From the NCBI RefSeq assembly GCF_014646815.1, contig NZ_BMNZ01000004.1:457103-521102 (forward strand): DNA of 64,000 nt, given 5' to 3'. Position 1 is the stretch's first letter. Each line of letters begins with the position of its first letter. Positions 55,008 through 64,000 of the stretch are shown in pieces. The notes beneath the pieces were generated by a model, which was not told the DNA's origin, made no database searches, and worked only from the letters and a program-made list of their open reading frames with translations. The translations under genes and the position numbers were made by a program. The stretch is from Terrabacter tumescens (GTDB taxonomy: Bacteria > Actinomycetota > Actinomycetes > Actinomycetales > Dermatophilaceae).

Positions 55008-55381
55008 GACGGGTCCTCCGCGCGTGGGTCCTGCTGGGCGTCCGGTCCGTCCGGTCCCTCCGGCCCGTCGGGCTCGGGCGTCCTTGCGGAGAGGGGCTGC
55101 TCGCGCAGGACGCCCTGCGGCTCGTCGGAGTCGCGGGAGAGGAAGCGGGTGACGGCCACGCCGCCGACGAACCCAACGAGCCCGAGGATCATCAGGAGCG
55201 GCAGGTAGGTCGGCGTGCGCTGGCGCGCCGACTCGAGGGCCACCCCCGCGATGACGATGACGAGCAGGATGTCGGCGGCGACGATGCGGTCGAGGTTGCT
55301 CGGGCCCCGGTAGAGGCGTACGAGCACGAGCGCGGCCGCGACGCCGAGCATGGCGAGCGAGATGCCGAGGACGACGGTCAT
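55004..55381 (-). CDS. mnhF: Na+/H+ antiporter subunit F
   Basis: A 125-aa small membrane subunit with three helices: VVLGISLAMLGVAAALVLVR, the conserved YRGPSNLDRIVAADIL, and LPLLMILGLVGFVGGVAVTRF. An acidic Pro/Gly/Asp tail (GPEGPDGPD) follows. ATGA overlap with mnhE. Confidence 0.92.
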   Translation of the reverse strand: MTVVLGISLAMLGVAAALVLVRLYRGPSNLDRIVAADILLVIVIAGVALESARQRTPTYLPLLMILGLVGFVGGVAVTRFLSRDSDEPQGVLREQPLSARTPEPDGPEGPDGPDAQQDPRAEDPS

Positions 55382-56025
55382 GCGAGGTCCTCCTCGTCGG
55401 TCGTGTCGGGGCGAGTCGATGGGGTCGCACCGGAGCTCGGGGTGGGCCACGCGCCCCCGGACTCGAGGGCCGCGATCTCCTCGCGCGAGCCCAGAGCACG
55501 CACGACGCGTCGCTCGATGGCGAGGACGTGGGCGCGCTGGGTCTCGATCGCGCCCTCGCGCTCGACGTCGAGCAGGTGGAGGTACAGCACGGAGGTCGAG
55601 CGGCGCGCGTCGATGACGACGGACCCGGGCACGAGAGCGACGAGCTCGGCCGTGATGGTGAGGTAGAAGTCCGAGCGTGAGCGCAGCTGCACCTCGATGA
55701 CGGCGTTGCGGGGGCGGCGCCGGCCGAACGCGAGACGCATGACCTGCCACGAGGAGCCGACGAGGTCGACGAGGAAGTGACCGATGAGGAGCAGCAACCG
55801 GTGCGGGCGCAGTCGACCCTGGAACTCGATCGAGGGCAGCGGGAAGGCATAGGTGACGAGCAGCCCGATGAGGACGCCGTTGACGACGTTCCCCCACGTG
55901 ACCCGGTCCCACAGCAGCAGCCAGGCGAGCGCGATCGTCACGACGGCGCGTGGCTGCAGGACTCGACGCCGGCGGCGCGGGGTCGCCGGCCCGCGCGGGG
56001 CGGTCGCCATGCGGACGTCGCTCAC
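55378..56025 (-). CDS. mnhE: Na+/H+ antiporter subunit E
   Basis: A 215-aa MnhE/PhaE protein with an Arg-rich N-terminus, helices near 22-60, and the typical soluble C-terminal part (SRSDFYLTITAELVALVPGS, SVLYLHLLDVE). GTG 56025 overlaps the mnhD stop (GTGA). Confidence 0.9.
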   Translation of the reverse strand: MSDVRMATAPRGPATPRRRRRVLQPRAVVTIALAWLLLWDRVTWGNVVNGVLIGLLVTYAFPLPSIEFQGRLRPHRLLLLIGHFLVDLVGSSWQVMRLAFGRRRPRNAVIEVQLRSRSDFYLTITAELVALVPGSVVIDARRSTSVLYLHLLDVEREGAIETQRAHVLAIERRVVRALGSREEIAALESGGAWPTPSSGATPSTRPDTTDEEDLA

Positions 56026-57683
56026 CGGCGCACCTCCACCGGCAGGACGCTCGTGACGTAGGGCTCGCGGCTCATGAGGTCGGAGGCGGCCCGCTGCGTG
56101 TAGGCGAAGAGCGGGCCGGCGACGACGGTGATGAGCACGCCGACGAGGGTCATGGCGGCCGTCGCACCGAGCATCGTGCGCGGCAGGGTCCGGGGGTTCG
56201 CGTCGGCGAGCACGGCGCTCGCGGTCGTGGTCTCGGGTCCGGTCCCGGGGCCGGACCCATGTGTGGTCTCGCGAGCTCCGACGAGGGCGCCCTCCTGTGG
56301 GGCGGCAGCCGTCTCGGAGGAGCGTGGCGCGTCGGCGAGGGTGCGCCAGAAGGCCTGGCTCCAGACCTTGGTCAGGGCGTAGAGCGTCAGCAGGCTCGTG
56401 ACGATGCCGCCGACGACGAGCAGCCACGCGAGCGGCGTGCCGAGCTCGATGCCGGCGTGGAGCAGCCCGACCTTGGCGAGGAAGCCCGACAGTGGCGGGA
56501 TGCCCGAGAGGTTCATCGCCGAGACGAAGAAGAGCGTCGCGAGCACGGGCGAGGCGACGGCGAGACCGCCCAGCCGGTCGAGCGAGGTCGTGCCGGCGAG
56601 GCGCTCGACGAGGCCGGTGATGAGGAAGAGCGCCGTCTGGATCGTGATGTGGTGGGCGACGTAGAAGATGGCGCCGGCGGTGCCCTCCGGGGTGGCGAGC
56701 GCGATGCCGAAGATCATGTAGCCGATGTGGCTGACGAGCGTGAACGACAGGATCCTCTTCAGGCCCGACTGCGACACGGCGCCGAGGATGCCGATGACCA
56801 TGGTCAGCAGGGCAGCCCACATGAGCAGGCCCTGCAGGGGGGAGTCGGGGAAGAGGAGTGTCTGGGTGCGGATGATCGCGTAGACGCCGACCTTCGTCAG
56901 CAGGCCCGCGAAGACGGCCGTCACCGGCGCGGGAGCCGTCGGGTAGCTGTCCGGCAGCCACGCCGACAGGGGGAAGACGGCGGCCTTGATGGCGAAGGCC
57001 GTGAGCAACGAGAGCTGGAGCACGAGCGCGACGCCGGACGGGAGGTCGCCGATGCGGATCGCGAGCTGGGCGAGGTTGACGGTGCCCGTCGCGGCATACA
57101 CCGCGGCGATGCCGACGAGGAACAGCGCGGAGCTGAGCAGGCTGACGACGACGTAGGTCGTGCCGGCGTGGATGCGTGCGGCGGAGCCGCCGAGGGTGAT
57201 GAGGACGTAGGAGCTGAAGAGCAGGATCTCGAAGCCGACGAAGAGGTTGAAGAGGTCGCCGGCGAGGAAGGCGTTGGAGACGCCGGCGGCCAGCACGAGG
57301 TAGGTCGGGTGGAAGATCGTCAGCGGCGTCTCGCTCTCGATCTCGTCGTCGCTGTCGGCCTGACCCTGGCCGATGGCGAAGACCAGCACGAGCAGGGTGA
57401 CGATGCTCGAGACGAGCAGCATGAGGGCGCTGAGCCGGTCGGCCACGAGCGAGATGCCGAGAGGCTCCTGCCACGCGCCGAGCCACAGCACCTGCGGGCC
57501 GTTGACATCGGTCTGCCACACGAGCACCCCGGCGACGGCGACGACCGCGGCGAGCACGGCGATGCTGACGCTGCGCTGCAGCCGCGGCGAGCGGCGGAAG
57601 GCGAGGGTCAGGGCCGCACCGAGCAGCGGCAGCAGCACCGGCAGGGGCACGAGGTCGGGCACGGGGAAGGCGTTGGGACTCAT
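56022..57683 (-). CDS. mnhD: Na+/H+ antiporter subunit D
   Basis: A 553-aa proton-translocating subunit related to NuoM/NuoN with about 14 helices. Conserved signs are VGFEILLFSSYVLITLGG, the charged helix residues in AFAIKAAVFPLSAWLPDSYPTAP (Lys and Pro), KVGVYAIIRTQTLLF and KRILSFTLVSHIGYM. The C-terminal loop is Ser/Thr-rich. Confidence 0.95.
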   Translation of the reverse strand: MSPNAFPVPDLVPLPVLLPLLGAALTLAFRRSPRLQRSVSIAVLAAVVAVAGVLVWQTDVNGPQVLWLGAWQEPLGISLVADRLSALMLLVSSIVTLLVLVFAIGQGQADSDDEIESETPLTIFHPTYLVLAAGVSNAFLAGDLFNLFVGFEILLFSSYVLITLGGSAARIHAGTTYVVVSLLSSALFLVGIAAVYAATGTVNLAQLAIRIGDLPSGVALVLQLSLLTAFAIKAAVFPLSAWLPDSYPTAPAPVTAVFAGLLTKVGVYAIIRTQTLLFPDSPLQGLLMWAALLTMVIGILGAVSQSGLKRILSFTLVSHIGYMIFGIALATPEGTAGAIFYVAHHITIQTALFLITGLVERLAGTTSLDRLGGLAVASPVLATLFFVSAMNLSGIPPLSGFLAKVGLLHAGIELGTPLAWLLVVGGIVTSLLTLYALTKVWSQAFWRTLADAPRSSETAAAPQEGALVGARETTHGSGPGTGPETTTASAVLADANPRTLPRTMLGATAAMTLVGVLITVVAGPLFAYTQRAASDLMSREPYVTSVLPVEVRR

Positions 57684-58165
57684 GGCGCTCGGGGGCTCCC
57701 GTCATCGGCCGCGAGCTCGTCGGACGTCGTCGTCGACTCCTCGGACGGGTCGTAGGTGGACGAGGTCTGGTCCTCGAGGGCGAGGCGCTGGATGCGGGCG
57801 TCCTCGGCGTCGTCGGGGACGTCGTCGGTCCCGGAGATCTGCCAGAGGCGGTAGGACAGGGCGAGCAGGAAGCCGATGGTCGCGAGCGAGATGACGATCG
57901 CGGTCAGCACCATGGCCTGGGGGAGCGGGTCGCTGATCGCGGCCGGGTCCTCACCGACGAAGGGGGCCCGCCCGGCGCGCCCGCTGATGACGAGGTAGAG
58001 CACGGCGATGCCGTTGCCGATGAGGACCATGCCGAGCAGGACGCGCACGAGGCTGCGGTCGAGCGCGAGCGCCGTTCCGGTGGCGACGAGTCCGACGGTG
58101 ACGAGCACGAGCGTGATGTTCGGCTGCAGGCTCGGCTCGATGAGCGTGGGGGCGAGGGCGGTCAC
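57680..58165 (-). CDS. mnhC: Na+/H+ antiporter subunit C
   Basis: A 161-aa NuoK-like subunit with three helices: NITLVLVTVGLVATGTALAL, LLGMVLIGNGIAVLYLVISG and DPLPQAMVLTAIVISLATIG, the last being the family hallmark. An acidic Ser/Thr tail of about 45 residues follows. GTG 58165 overlaps the mnhAB stop (GTGA). Confidence 0.94.
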   Translation of the reverse strand: MTALAPTLIEPSLQPNITLVLVTVGLVATGTALALDRSLVRVLLGMVLIGNGIAVLYLVISGRAGRAPFVGEDPAAISDPLPQAMVLTAIVISLATIGFLLALSYRLWQISGTDDVPDDAEDARIQRLALEDQTSSTYDPSEESTTTSDELAADDGSPRAP

Positions 58166-61122
58166 GACCGGACGCCTTCCTGCGCGCCGGCGGCATCGAC
58201 ACCGGCATCGACACCGGCGTCGTCCTGCGCGTCGTCCTCGTCGTCCGCGGCTTCGGCCTCCTCGGCGATCTGCCGGTCGATGCCGGTGCCGAGGCTGCGC
58301 ACGATGTCGAGCATCATGCCGACGACGATGAGGTAGACGCCGATGTCGAAGGCGAGCGAGGTCACGACGTGCACCTCGCCCCAGGGCGGCAGGGTGAAGT
58401 CGACGGTCGTCGTCTCGAGGATGGTGCCGCCGAACGCCAGTGGTGCGAGCGCCGACCCGACGGCGACGAGCAGCCCGATGCCGACGAGGAGGCCGGCGTC
58501 GAACGGCGCTGCCTCGTCGAGCTCGTAGCGGCCGCCGGCGAGGTAGCGCACGACGAGGGCGAGGCCGGCGACGAGCCCACCCGCGAAGCCGCCACCCGGC
58601 TGGTTGTGCCCGGCGAAGAGCAGGAAGAGGGACGCAGCGAGCATGATGTGGAAGACGAGGCGGGTGACGACCTCGAAGATGACCGAGCGCTTCTCGGTGC
58701 GCATCGTGCGGCCGCCGTGCAGCCACGTGCCGCGGCCCGGGCTCGTCGACGGGAGCGACTTGGCCGTGGCTCGCGAGAGCCGGGTGTTGCGGGTGCGCAC
58801 GAAGATGAGGCTCGCGATGCCGGTCGCGGCCGCCACGAGCACCGACACCTCGCCGAGGGTGTCCCACGCGCGGATGTCGACGAGCGTGACGTTGACGATG
58901 TTCTTGCCGTGGCCGAACGCGTAGGCCTCCGTGGGGAACCCGGCCGACACGGGCTCGCTGTTGCGTCCACCGGACGCGACGAGGGCGATGGCCCCCACCG
59001 ACGCCCCGACGGCCGCACCGAGCACGATGCGCCAGGTGCGCGACGGTGAGTGCGGGTGCCGCGTGAACTTCGTCGGCAGCCGGCGCAGGGCGAGGACGAA
59101 GACGACGAGCGAGACGGTCTCGACGAGCATCTGCGTGATGGCGAGGTCCGGTGCGCCGTGCAGGATGAAGAGCAGCGCGACGCCGTAGCCCGTGGCGCCG
59201 ACGAGCATGACGGCGGTGAGGCGGCGGCGGGTGACGAGCACGAGCACGGCCGCGGCGACGATGACGATCCCGACGACCGCCTGGCCGGCGTTGTCCCAGA
59301 GCCGCACCTGGGGGAACGTGCCGCGCGTGACGGCGGCCGCCCCCGGCAGCGCGACGAAGACGATGAGGATGGCGGCGAGGTAGATGGGCAGCGAGCCGCG
59401 CTGGGTGACAGCGGTCGTCTCGACGGCGCCGCGGTCGACCCACCGCAGGGTGCGCGCGAAGCCGCGCTCGCCGTCGACGAGGGCGGGCACGCCGGACTGC
59501 ACCCGCGAGACGAGGTCGCGCTGCGCGAAGAGCACGAGACCGACGGCCACGGACACGAGGGAGAGCAGCAGCGGGACCGTGACGCCGTGCCACAGCGCGA
59601 GCGTCTGCGGCTCGCTCCCGACGGGGAAGCCCACGGCATACGGCATGAGCCACGGTGACTCGAGCGGCGCGAGCAGGCCGAGCAGCAGGCTCGCGACGCC
59701 GAGCAGCACGGGCGCGAGGACAAAGCCCGGGTGGGCCGCCTTGACGGGGGTCGGGGCCACGCCCGGCTTCGTCGCGAAGGCGCCCCAGAGGAAGCGTGCC
59801 GTGTAGGCGACCGTGAGGGCCGACCCGGCGACGACGCCGATGATCGCGAGCCAGCTCCACGGCGCGGGCAGTGGTGCGGAGGTCTGGACGTCCTGCCAGA
59901 GCGACTCGAGCGCGCTCTCCTTGGACACGAAGCCCGCGAGGGGGATGATGCCGGCCATCGAGAGCGCGGCGAGCGTCGCCGGCACCGTGACGGGCAGCAG
60001 GCGGCGCCCGACGCCCGAGAGCTCACGCAGGTCGCGCGTGCCGGTGCACTTGTCGACGACGCCGACGGTGAGGAAGAGCGTCGACTTGAAGAGGGCGTGC
60101 GCGATGACGAGGGCGAGCGCCGACAGCGCCGACGTCTTGGTGCCGAGGCCCGCGATGGCGACGATGAAGCCGAGCTGGCTGACGGTGCCGTAGGCGAGGA
60201 GCAGTTTGATGTCGTGCTGGCGCAGCGCCCGCCACCCGCCGACGAGCATCGTGAAGAGGCCGAGCCCGACCGTCAGCGCGTGCCAGGCCGGCGCGCCGGC
60301 GAAGGCGGGGGCGAGCAGCGCGACGAGGTAGATGCCGGCCTTGACCATCGCGGCGGCGTGCAGGTAGGCGCTGACCGGTGTCGGTGCGGCCATGGCGCCC
60401 GGCAGCCAGAAGTGGAAGGGCACGAGCGCCGACTTGCTCAGGGCGCCGGCGAGGAGCAGGACGACCGCGGCCATCGTGACGGCGTCGAGCGGAGGCGGGT
60501 CGGCGAGCAGCACCGGGATCGAGTAGCTGTGGTGCACGCCGAGCGCGATGATGCCGACGAGCATCGCCAGGCCGCCGAAGGTCGTGACGATGAGCGCCTG
60601 CATCGCTGCGCGCCGGTTCGTGGAGCTCGCCGGGTTGTGGCCGATGAGCAGGTAGGAGAAGACCGTCGTCAGCTCCCAGAAGACGTAGAGCACGAGGAGG
60701 TTGTCGGTCAGGACGAGTCCGAGCATCGCGCCGGCGAACGCGGTGAAGACCGACGTGAAGCGCCACAGCGTCGGGTCACGGTCGCTGAAGTACCACGTGC
60801 AGTAGAGCAGCACGAGGGCCCCGACCCCGGTGACGAGCAGCCCGAGCACCCAGGAGAGGGTCGTGACCCGGAAGTCGAGGTCGATGCCGAGGCCGGGCAC
60901 CCACGAGATCCGTTGTGTCGGAAGGTTGCCCGAGCGCACGTCGTTCGAGACGGACACGAGCCAGGCGAACGAGACCGCGGGTGCGAGGGCCAGGACCGGA
61001 AAGGCCTTCGTGCGCAGGACCTTGGCCAGCCACGGCGCGAGGGCGGCGGCGAGCAGGTGCAGGAGCAGGAGTTGCGCCACGGCGGCCCTTCGGTCGTCGG
61101 GTGAGTTGAGCTCGGTCCACAT
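58162..61122 (-). CDS. Na+/H+ antiporter fused subunits A and B (MnhA-MnhB)
   Basis: The 986-aa protein joins NuoL-like MnhA (about 1-770; VFWELTTVFSYLLIGHNPAS, LSKSALVPFHFWLPGAMAAP, HDIKLLLAYGTVSQLG), the DUF4040/MbeD-like segment (AITQMLVETVSLVVFVLALR) and a C-terminal MnhB domain (about 800-950; HNQPGGGFAGGLVAGLALV). Such fusion is common in actinobacteria. It is the first gene of a six-gene, 4-nt-overlapping Mrp operon that exports Na+ in exchange for H+. A TAGAAT -10 lies at 61142-61147, giving a leader of about 15-20 nt. Confidence 0.95.
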   Translation of the reverse strand: MWTELNSPDDRRAAVAQLLLLHLLAAALAPWLAKVLRTKAFPVLALAPAVSFAWLVSVSNDVRSGNLPTQRISWVPGLGIDLDFRVTTLSWVLGLLVTGVGALVLLYCTWYFSDRDPTLWRFTSVFTAFAGAMLGLVLTDNLLVLYVFWELTTVFSYLLIGHNPASSTNRRAAMQALIVTTFGGLAMLVGIIALGVHHSYSIPVLLADPPPLDAVTMAAVVLLLAGALSKSALVPFHFWLPGAMAAPTPVSAYLHAAAMVKAGIYLVALLAPAFAGAPAWHALTVGLGLFTMLVGGWRALRQHDIKLLLAYGTVSQLGFIVAIAGLGTKTSALSALALVIAHALFKSTLFLTVGVVDKCTGTRDLRELSGVGRRLLPVTVPATLAALSMAGIIPLAGFVSKESALESLWQDVQTSAPLPAPWSWLAIIGVVAGSALTVAYTARFLWGAFATKPGVAPTPVKAAHPGFVLAPVLLGVASLLLGLLAPLESPWLMPYAVGFPVGSEPQTLALWHGVTVPLLLSLVSVAVGLVLFAQRDLVSRVQSGVPALVDGERGFARTLRWVDRGAVETTAVTQRGSLPIYLAAILIVFVALPGAAAVTRGTFPQVRLWDNAGQAVVGIVIVAAAVLVLVTRRRLTAVMLVGATGYGVALLFILHGAPDLAITQMLVETVSLVVFVLALRRLPTKFTRHPHSPSRTWRIVLGAAVGASVGAIALVASGGRNSEPVSAGFPTEAYAFGHGKNIVNVTLVDIRAWDTLGEVSVLVAAATGIASLIFVRTRNTRLSRATAKSLPSTSPGRGTWLHGGRTMRTEKRSVIFEVVTRLVFHIMLAASLFLLFAGHNQPGGGFAGGLVAGLALVVRYLAGGRYELDEAAPFDAGLLVGIGLLVAVGSALAPLAFGGTILETTTVDFTLPPWGEVHVVTSLAFDIGVYLIVVGMMLDIVRSLGTGIDRQIAEEAEAADDEDDAQDDAGVDAGVDAAGAQEGVRS

Positions 61123-61141
61123 CGGTTCAGGTCGTGACCCG

Positions 61142-61147
61142 ATTCTA
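61142..61147 (-). promoter_or_regulatory. -10 box TAGAAT of the Mrp operon
   Basis: On the reverse strand TAGAAT stands 19 nt before the mnhAB ATG. The hairpin of the upstream gene overlaps the expected -35 position. Confidence 0.6.
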
Positions 61148-61157
61148 GGTGCAGCGA

Positions 61158-61191
61158 AGGGCCCCGCCGACCAGTGGTCGACGGGGCCCCT
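61158..61191 (-). terminator. Hairpin terminator of the M6 protease gene
   Basis: AGGGCCCCGCCGACCA (61158-61173) pairs with TGGTCGACGGGGCCCCT (61175-61191) with one bulge and one mismatch, 20 nt after the protease stop. Confidence 0.8.
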
Positions 61192-61211
61192 CGTGCGTCA
61201 GGCCGTTCGCG

Positions 61212-63668
61212 TCACTTCGGGGCGACGAGGACGTTGAGCGAGTTGCCCTGCTTCGAGGTGCCGACGACGCGGATCGTCGTGCCCGTCTTGGGCACGTCGA
61301 CGGAGTACCAGCCGGGCTGGTAGCGGCCCGGGTGCGAGCCCGTCGCGCCGTGCTGGTCGGCATTGAACCACCACGTCCTCGTGTCGTCGAAGACCGGCTG
61401 GGCCGGCTTGCTCGCGACGGTGCCCGTGGTGCCGTCGGCCGGGTTGTGCAGCGTGATCGCGTCGGTGCGCTCGAGCCCGAAGGTCGAGTCGTAGGACAGG
61501 ATCCGGTTGCGCATCAGCGTGCCGTTGGACCAGTGCGTGAACTCCGGGTGGGCGTCGACCGGCAGGACGAGGCCCGAGCCGGGGTGGTCGCCGACGTTGT
61601 TGTCGTTCTGCGAGCTGTCCCAGTAGCTGATGAGCAGCCCGTTCTGGTACGGGTAGCTCTCGACCATGTCCGGCTTCGTCGGGAACCCGAAGTTGTAGGC
61701 CGTCTTCAGGGACGTGTCGTAGCCGTCGTACTGGCGGTTCTCGGCGATGTACGCGTTGAAGAAGGCCCGCTCCACCGATCCCTCCGTGGCCCGGAAGCCG
61801 CTGCCGTCGGCCGGGCTGAACGTCCAGCCGGCCGCGGTCTCGGCCCCGTCGAGTGGCTGGCCGGTGATGGCGATGGCGTCGACCTGGAAGCCCGGCGGCG
61901 GGGTGTCCACCCCGGGCTGCCCCACCTGGGCGCCGTCGGCCTTGTAACGGAACTGGACCTGCACGGTCTTGCCCGCCCACGGCGAGAGGTCCGCCGTGAG
62001 GTCGGTCCACGACGCCTTGACGCCGGTGATGCCCTGGCCGAGGTTGTTGCCGTTCGGGTCGGTCGTGCGCGACAGGTTCGTCGGCACCTGCGTCCATGTG
62101 GCGCCGCCGTCGGCCGAGACGCGCAGGTAGGCGTAGTCCCAGTCCTCCTCGATGTTGTAGCGCGCCTTCGCCGCGAGGCCGACCGTGCCGGCGGGCAGGG
62201 TCACGGACTTCGTCATCGTCGTGTCGAGGTCGTCGGCCGCGTCGCTGTAGTACATCTTGGAGCCCTCGTACGGGTCGCCCAGCTCGAGAGGCACCATCTT
62301 GTCCGGCAGGACGGTGAAGAGGGCCTGGCTCTGCTTCGTCGCCGGGACGTTGGAGCCGATGGTGTGCGACGAGCGCTTGCCGGCGCGCGCGACGTCGTAG
62401 AACGGCCCCTGCTTGCCCTGCGGCTGCAGCCAGCCCAGCTGGAAGAGCTCGAAGGCGCCGAGGTCGGTCGGGTCGTCGCCGATCCCGTCGGGGCCGCCGT
62501 CGCCGATGTTGGCGCCGGAGCTCATGAGCGTCCAGAACGCCGTGTTGTTCTCCGCGCCACCGGTGTTGCCGGAGGTGTCGTAGAGGTCGGGCAGGCCGAG
62601 GTCGTGGCCGAACTCGTGCGCGAAGACACCGAGGCCGCCGTTCTCGGGCTGCATCGTGTAGTCACCGACCCAGACGCCCGTCGGGTTGTTGGGCACGAGC
62701 GAGCTCGAGACCAGACCCGTGTTGCTGCCGACGTTGACGCCGGCCCCCAGGGGACCGCCACCCTGCACGGCTGCGAACGAGCGGTGGCTCCAGATGGCGT
62801 CGGTGCCCTGGTTGGGGTCGCCGGCCGCCTCGTCGCCGCCCGCGTGGACGATCTGGAAGTGGTCGATGACGCCGTCGGGCTCGTTGAAGTTGCCGTCGCC
62901 GTCGATGTCGTAGCGGTCCTGCTGGTCGAACGTCTTGAGGTACGTCTGCACCTCGGCCATCGTCTTGCCGGCCTTCAGCTGCGCGTCGACCCAGACCGCG
63001 AGGGCGTCACGCACGAGCGCCGTCGAGGTGTTGCAGACGATGCTGCCGCAGTAGTTGCGGCCGTAGAGCGCCTCGTTGAACGGGACCTTGACCCACTCGG
63101 TGACGTCGCCCTCGACCGAGTAGCGGCCGGAGGACTGGCGCTCGTAGTACTTCGCCATCCGGTTGAAGTACATGTCCTGGTAGTGCGCCCGGTTGTAGTC
63201 CTTCTGCCACAGCGTCGAGTTGTCGACGGCGCGGTTGGGGGCCGGGATCTCGTTGTGGCGCGGGCCGGTCACGTCGGTGGCGCTGCCGTCCGGCGGAGGC
63301 CCCTGGAAGATCGGGTTGGGGTACTGCTGGTCGCCGAACTCGACGATGACGACGAAGATCTTGTCGGTCCCCTCGCGCTCGAGCTGGACGTGCTGTCCCT
63401 TGCCGAGCTTGGCGACCTTGCCCTGGGCGCTGGGGTCGCCCTTGAGGCGCTTCTCGAGCGCCTTCTGGCGCATGGCGTCCTGCTTGACCGCCAGTGGCGA
63501 GCGCAGGTTGTCGTTGCGGGTCTTGCCCGATGCCGCGTTGTCGGCCTTGGTCTTGCCGACGCTGGGGGCCGCCTGCACCGGGGACGCCGCTACGGCGCCG
63601 GTGACGAGGGCTCCCGTGGCGAGCAGGCCGATGAGCCTGCGACGCCCGGAGTGCAGTGATTGCCTCAC
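61212..63668 (-). CDS. Secreted M6-family (immune inhibitor A-like) metalloprotease
   Basis: An 818-aa extracellular zinc protease. A Sec signal (LIGLLATGALVTGAVAASPVQA, cleavage near residue 34) is followed by a propeptide-like region (about 35-100). The catalytic domain has the zinc motif HEFGHDLGLPD at residues 351-361, with FWTLMSSGANIGDGG as Met-turn region. A Ca-binding-like DIDGDGNFNEPDGVID precedes it. The C-terminal parts include an MAM/jelly-roll-like section (YLRVSADGGATWTQV). GTG 63668 with AGGGA 9-13 nt upstream. Confidence 0.93.
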   Translation of the reverse strand: MRQSLHSGRRRLIGLLATGALVTGAVAASPVQAAPSVGKTKADNAASGKTRNDNLRSPLAVKQDAMRQKALEKRLKGDPSAQGKVAKLGKGQHVQLEREGTDKIFVVIVEFGDQQYPNPIFQGPPPDGSATDVTGPRHNEIPAPNRAVDNSTLWQKDYNRAHYQDMYFNRMAKYYERQSSGRYSVEGDVTEWVKVPFNEALYGRNYCGSIVCNTSTALVRDALAVWVDAQLKAGKTMAEVQTYLKTFDQQDRYDIDGDGNFNEPDGVIDHFQIVHAGGDEAAGDPNQGTDAIWSHRSFAAVQGGGPLGAGVNVGSNTGLVSSSLVPNNPTGVWVGDYTMQPENGGLGVFAHEFGHDLGLPDLYDTSGNTGGAENNTAFWTLMSSGANIGDGGPDGIGDDPTDLGAFELFQLGWLQPQGKQGPFYDVARAGKRSSHTIGSNVPATKQSQALFTVLPDKMVPLELGDPYEGSKMYYSDAADDLDTTMTKSVTLPAGTVGLAAKARYNIEEDWDYAYLRVSADGGATWTQVPTNLSRTTDPNGNNLGQGITGVKASWTDLTADLSPWAGKTVQVQFRYKADGAQVGQPGVDTPPPGFQVDAIAITGQPLDGAETAAGWTFSPADGSGFRATEGSVERAFFNAYIAENRQYDGYDTSLKTAYNFGFPTKPDMVESYPYQNGLLISYWDSSQNDNNVGDHPGSGLVLPVDAHPEFTHWSNGTLMRNRILSYDSTFGLERTDAITLHNPADGTTGTVASKPAQPVFDDTRTWWFNADQHGATGSHPGRYQPGWYSVDVPKTGTTIRVVGTSKQGNSLNVLVAPK

Positions 63669-63878
63669 GAGGACCGTCCCTAGAAGTGTGAGTTTCCTGT
63701 GGGATGCCGCACCCGCCGCTGATTCTTGCGCTGCGCCCCCGAGGCGCGACTTTCGCAGTCAAGACCTCGGTGGTCCTGTGTGGCCGTTTCGTACCATCAC
63801 CGTTATCGATTCGTGATCCGGGGGTTCGGCGGATTCGCCCCGTCCTCGTGCGTTTGCCTTGGTATGCGCCTCAGCGCG
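63669..63878. other. Protease promoter region
   Basis: The 210-bp gap before the next minus-strand gene holds an AT-richer stretch at about 63786-63815 (CATCACCGTTATCGATTCG) that may carry the protease promoter on the reverse strand. No coding frame is convincing. Confidence 0.35.
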
Positions 63879-64000
63879 TCAGAAGGTGACGAAGCTGTTC
63901 CTGGCGATGAAGAAGCCGTGTCGCCCCGCCTCGTCGATGCACGTCATGCCGGTCTTCTCGCTCAGGCAGGCCGTCGTGCCCGACGGCTGGGTGCGCGAGC
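63879..64000 (-). CDS. C-terminal end of a DUF6636-like small protein, 5' part outside the window
   Basis: On the reverse strand an open frame enters at 64000 and stops at 63879, giving about 40 residues. It contains TACLSEKTGMTCIDEAGRHG followed by FFIARNSFVTF. The pattern of paired Cys and a GF(x)ARNSF end resembles DUF6636, a family of small secreted actinobacterial proteins; the match is from memory and modest. Confidence 0.55.
   Translation of the reverse strand, partial: SRTQPSGTTACLSEKTGMTCIDEAGRHGFFIARNSFVTF

Noticed and set aside
58162-61122. MnhA-MnhB fusion as a novelty
   Set aside because: Fusion of these two Mrp subunits is widespread in actinobacteria.

Overview
The window is a very GC-rich (roughly 70 % or more) actinobacterial chromosome segment, gene-dense and with many 4-nt ATGA/GTGA overlaps. 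A mycothiol S-conjugate amidase, a WhiB regulator, a WXG100 protein, the GuaB/GuaB3 pair, a His-tailed GroEL beside GroES and a CIRCE/HrcA-controlled groES all point to Actinomycetes. The overall style suggests the Intrasporangiaceae/Dermatophilaceae, but that family-level call is inference. Gene order follows two blocks that I recall as conserved in Mycobacterium tuberculosis: metB-greA-DUF4307-mca-small membrane protein-trhA-Z-prenyl synthase-phoH2/coaA, and glmS-nnr-alr-tsaE-tsaB-rimI-tsaD-groES-groEL-whiB-sigma/anti-sigma-guaB-guaB3-choD. No rRNA, tRNA, insertion sequence, phage gene or CRISPR array was recognised.

1-12.2 kb: the 5' part of msrA (cut by the window edge), two tandem double-GNAT acetyltransferases, a secreted Asp/His/Ser-rich repeat protein beside a NarL-type two-component system, a DUF4825-like lipoprotein, a three-gene polar amino acid (probably cystine) ABC importer, an SGNH hydrolase, metB, and an orphan glutamate-mutase-repair-like GlmL/MutL gene. 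Sulfur handling is a recurring theme (msrA, cystine uptake, metB, mca).

12.2-13.5 kb is the most unusual part. A DUF559/AbiEi-like gene sits between two inverted arrays, each of three units with an exact 32-bp period. The arrays start one base after the glmL stop and two bases after the gene's own stop, so the whole looks like a self-contained cassette dropped between glmL and greA.

13.5-25 kb: greA with a structured leader, DUF4307, mca, hemolysin-III family gene with a palindromic operator, Z-prenyl diphosphate synthase, a small type-VII-secretion-like module (WXG100 fusion protein, unknown partner, two membrane proteins, the last apparently frameshifted), phoH2 preceded by a 28-codon mini-ORF, a transglycosylase, and coaA. 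25-34.3 kb: glmS-acpS-nnr, then alr-hydrolase-tsaE-tsaB-rimI-tsaD (cell-wall precursors and the t6A tRNA modification set). 34.3-39.9 kb: accessory genes (GH3 glycosidase, nucleoside hydrolase plus ribokinase, SRPBCC protein, methyltransferase).

39.9-50.7 kb: groES/groEL, whiB, an ECF-like sigma factor with its membrane anti-sigma factor, guaB, a broken heme-peroxidase gene, guaB3, and a GMC oxidoreductase. 51-64 kb, all on the minus strand: a heterodimeric ABC exporter with one degenerate ATP site, a complete Mrp Na+/H+ antiporter operon (mnhAB-C-D-E-F-G), an M6 family secreted metalloprotease, and the 3' end of a small secreted-type protein. Eight genes have a TAnnnT -10 box exactly 6-7 nt before the start codon and are probably transcribed leaderless. 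The heptamer GTATGCC/GGCATAC occurs 36 times, far above the composition-based expectation.
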